Shown: positions 29,966 to 30,323 of the stretch, one piece after another | Numbering within the stretch: position 1 is the stretch's first letter | How the letters are laid out: every line of letters starts with the position of its first letter | DNA from: an uncultured Lachnospiraceae bacterium | Lineage (GTDB): Bacteria > Bacillota > Clostridia > Lachnospirales > Lachnospiraceae | Reading direction: 5' to 3' | DNA: 30,323 nucleotides | Assembly (NCBI GenBank): GCA_910577175.1 | Contig: CAJTLU010000022.1 | Location: 1-30,323 of the forward strand | Notes under the pieces: generated by a model | The model's input: the letters and a program-made list of their open reading frames with translations, nothing else | Told to the model about the DNA's origin: nothing | Database searches by the model: none | Made by a program: the position numbers and the translations under genes

Positions 29966-30323
29966 ATGTATAACGAAAAGGATATAATAGCTCAATGGAA
30001 TGCTGACATGTACGACTTGAATGAAACCTATACGGATGATATTGAACTTGCTCTTATGCTTATGGGTACAACGCCAAAAAAGGTTTTGGAAATTGCCTGT
30101 GGCAGCGGGCGTTTCATGGCGCCTGTGGCAAGAGCAGGACACGATGTAACTGGACTTGATTTTGATGAGTATATGTTGGAAAGGATTGCACACAAAATCA
30201 CGAATGAAAAAATCAAATGGCATAAGGCCGATGTGATTTATGATGATTGGGGTACTGGATTTGATGTCGTAACTTTAGGCGCTAATTTCTTATTCAATAT
30301 TATATCTGATATGAATTATGAAC
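29966..30323 (+). CDS. Class I SAM-dependent methyltransferase (3' end cut by window)
   Basis: The first 119 codons are present; the frame is open to the window edge. The SAM-binding motif I is VLEIACGSGRF at residues 40-50, followed by GLDFDEYML (acidic end of strand 2 near 65) and a motif-II-like DVIYDDWGTGFDVVTLGANF. The start ATG at 29966 has GGAGG 4 bases upstream. The substrate is not clear: the sequence is not of the Erm rRNA dimethylase type, but the elaborate leader argues for induction by an inhibitor. It probably belongs to the accessory region continuing to the right. Confidence 0.85.
   Translation, partial: MYNEKDIIAQWNADMYDLNETYTDDIELALMLMGTTPKKVLEIACGSGRFMAPVARAGHDVTGLDFDEYMLERIAHKITNEKIKWHKADVIYDDWGTGFDVVTLGANFLFNIISDMNYE

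Noticed and set aside
1..30323. CRISPR array
   Set aside because: No regularly spaced short repeats were seen; the repeats found are IS ends, a palindrome and one 128-bp pair.

Overview
The window looks like the chromosome of a clostridial gut-type Firmicute, most likely Lachnospiraceae. This rests on strong AGGAGG-type ribosome sites, LytTR/GHKL regulators, a BDH-type alcohol dehydrogenase, a clostridial 2[4Fe-4S] ferredoxin and the general protein character. It is an ordinary, moderately GC-rich core (about 12.4-27.84 kb) with AT-rich accessory DNA on both sides. The species cannot be named from sequence alone.

Region 1 (1 to about 12.4 kb) is the right-hand part of an integrated mobilizable element. 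It starts inside a DpnD/PcfM-like gene. An IS1634-like insertion sequence with clear inverted repeats and a 7-bp target duplication (437-2196) follows. Next come two tandem, divergent paralogues that look like replication initiators, and a convergent gene of unknown function that may be cargo. The mobilization block holds a small ORF, a VirD4/TraG-type coupling ATPase without a membrane anchor, a small basic/helical protein, a candidate MOBQ-type oriT and a MobA/MobL relaxase. The integration module is a small excisionase-like HTH protein and two overlapping tyrosine recombinases. No mating-pore genes are visible, so it reads as an IME that would borrow a conjugation channel. Its left end lies outside the window.

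Region 2 (about 12.4-19.1 kb) is an SOS repair block. A near-consensus LexA box begins 11 bases after the last integrase, followed by a good promoter and a structured leader. Then come uvrB, uvrA and an iron-type alcohol dehydrogenase whose start overlaps the uvrA end. A convergent ferredoxin gene closes the block.

Region 3 (19.1-27.84 kb) is core genome. It carries a 100-bp imperfect palindrome, a DUF1858 redox-disulfide protein, tRNA-Trp, a LytTR response regulator with a soluble GHKL kinase, an FAD-dependent dehydrogenase, a YczE-like membrane protein, a ZIP metal transporter, a YfbR-like 5'-nucleotidase, a HAD hydrolase and guaA. Four promoters here share a motif (TAAAAATGCRGAAAC-like) whose first base lies exactly 31 bases before the -35 hexamer. 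This is the most unexpected regulatory signal in the window.

Region 4 (27.85 kb to the end) is AT-rich accessory DNA made of intact and broken GNAT acetyltransferases, a duplicated 128-bp sequence, gene scraps and the start of a class I methyltransferase. The methyltransferase sits behind a promoter, an 18-codon leader peptide and mutually exclusive hairpins, one of which sequesters its ribosome site. That layout is typical of inducible resistance genes.
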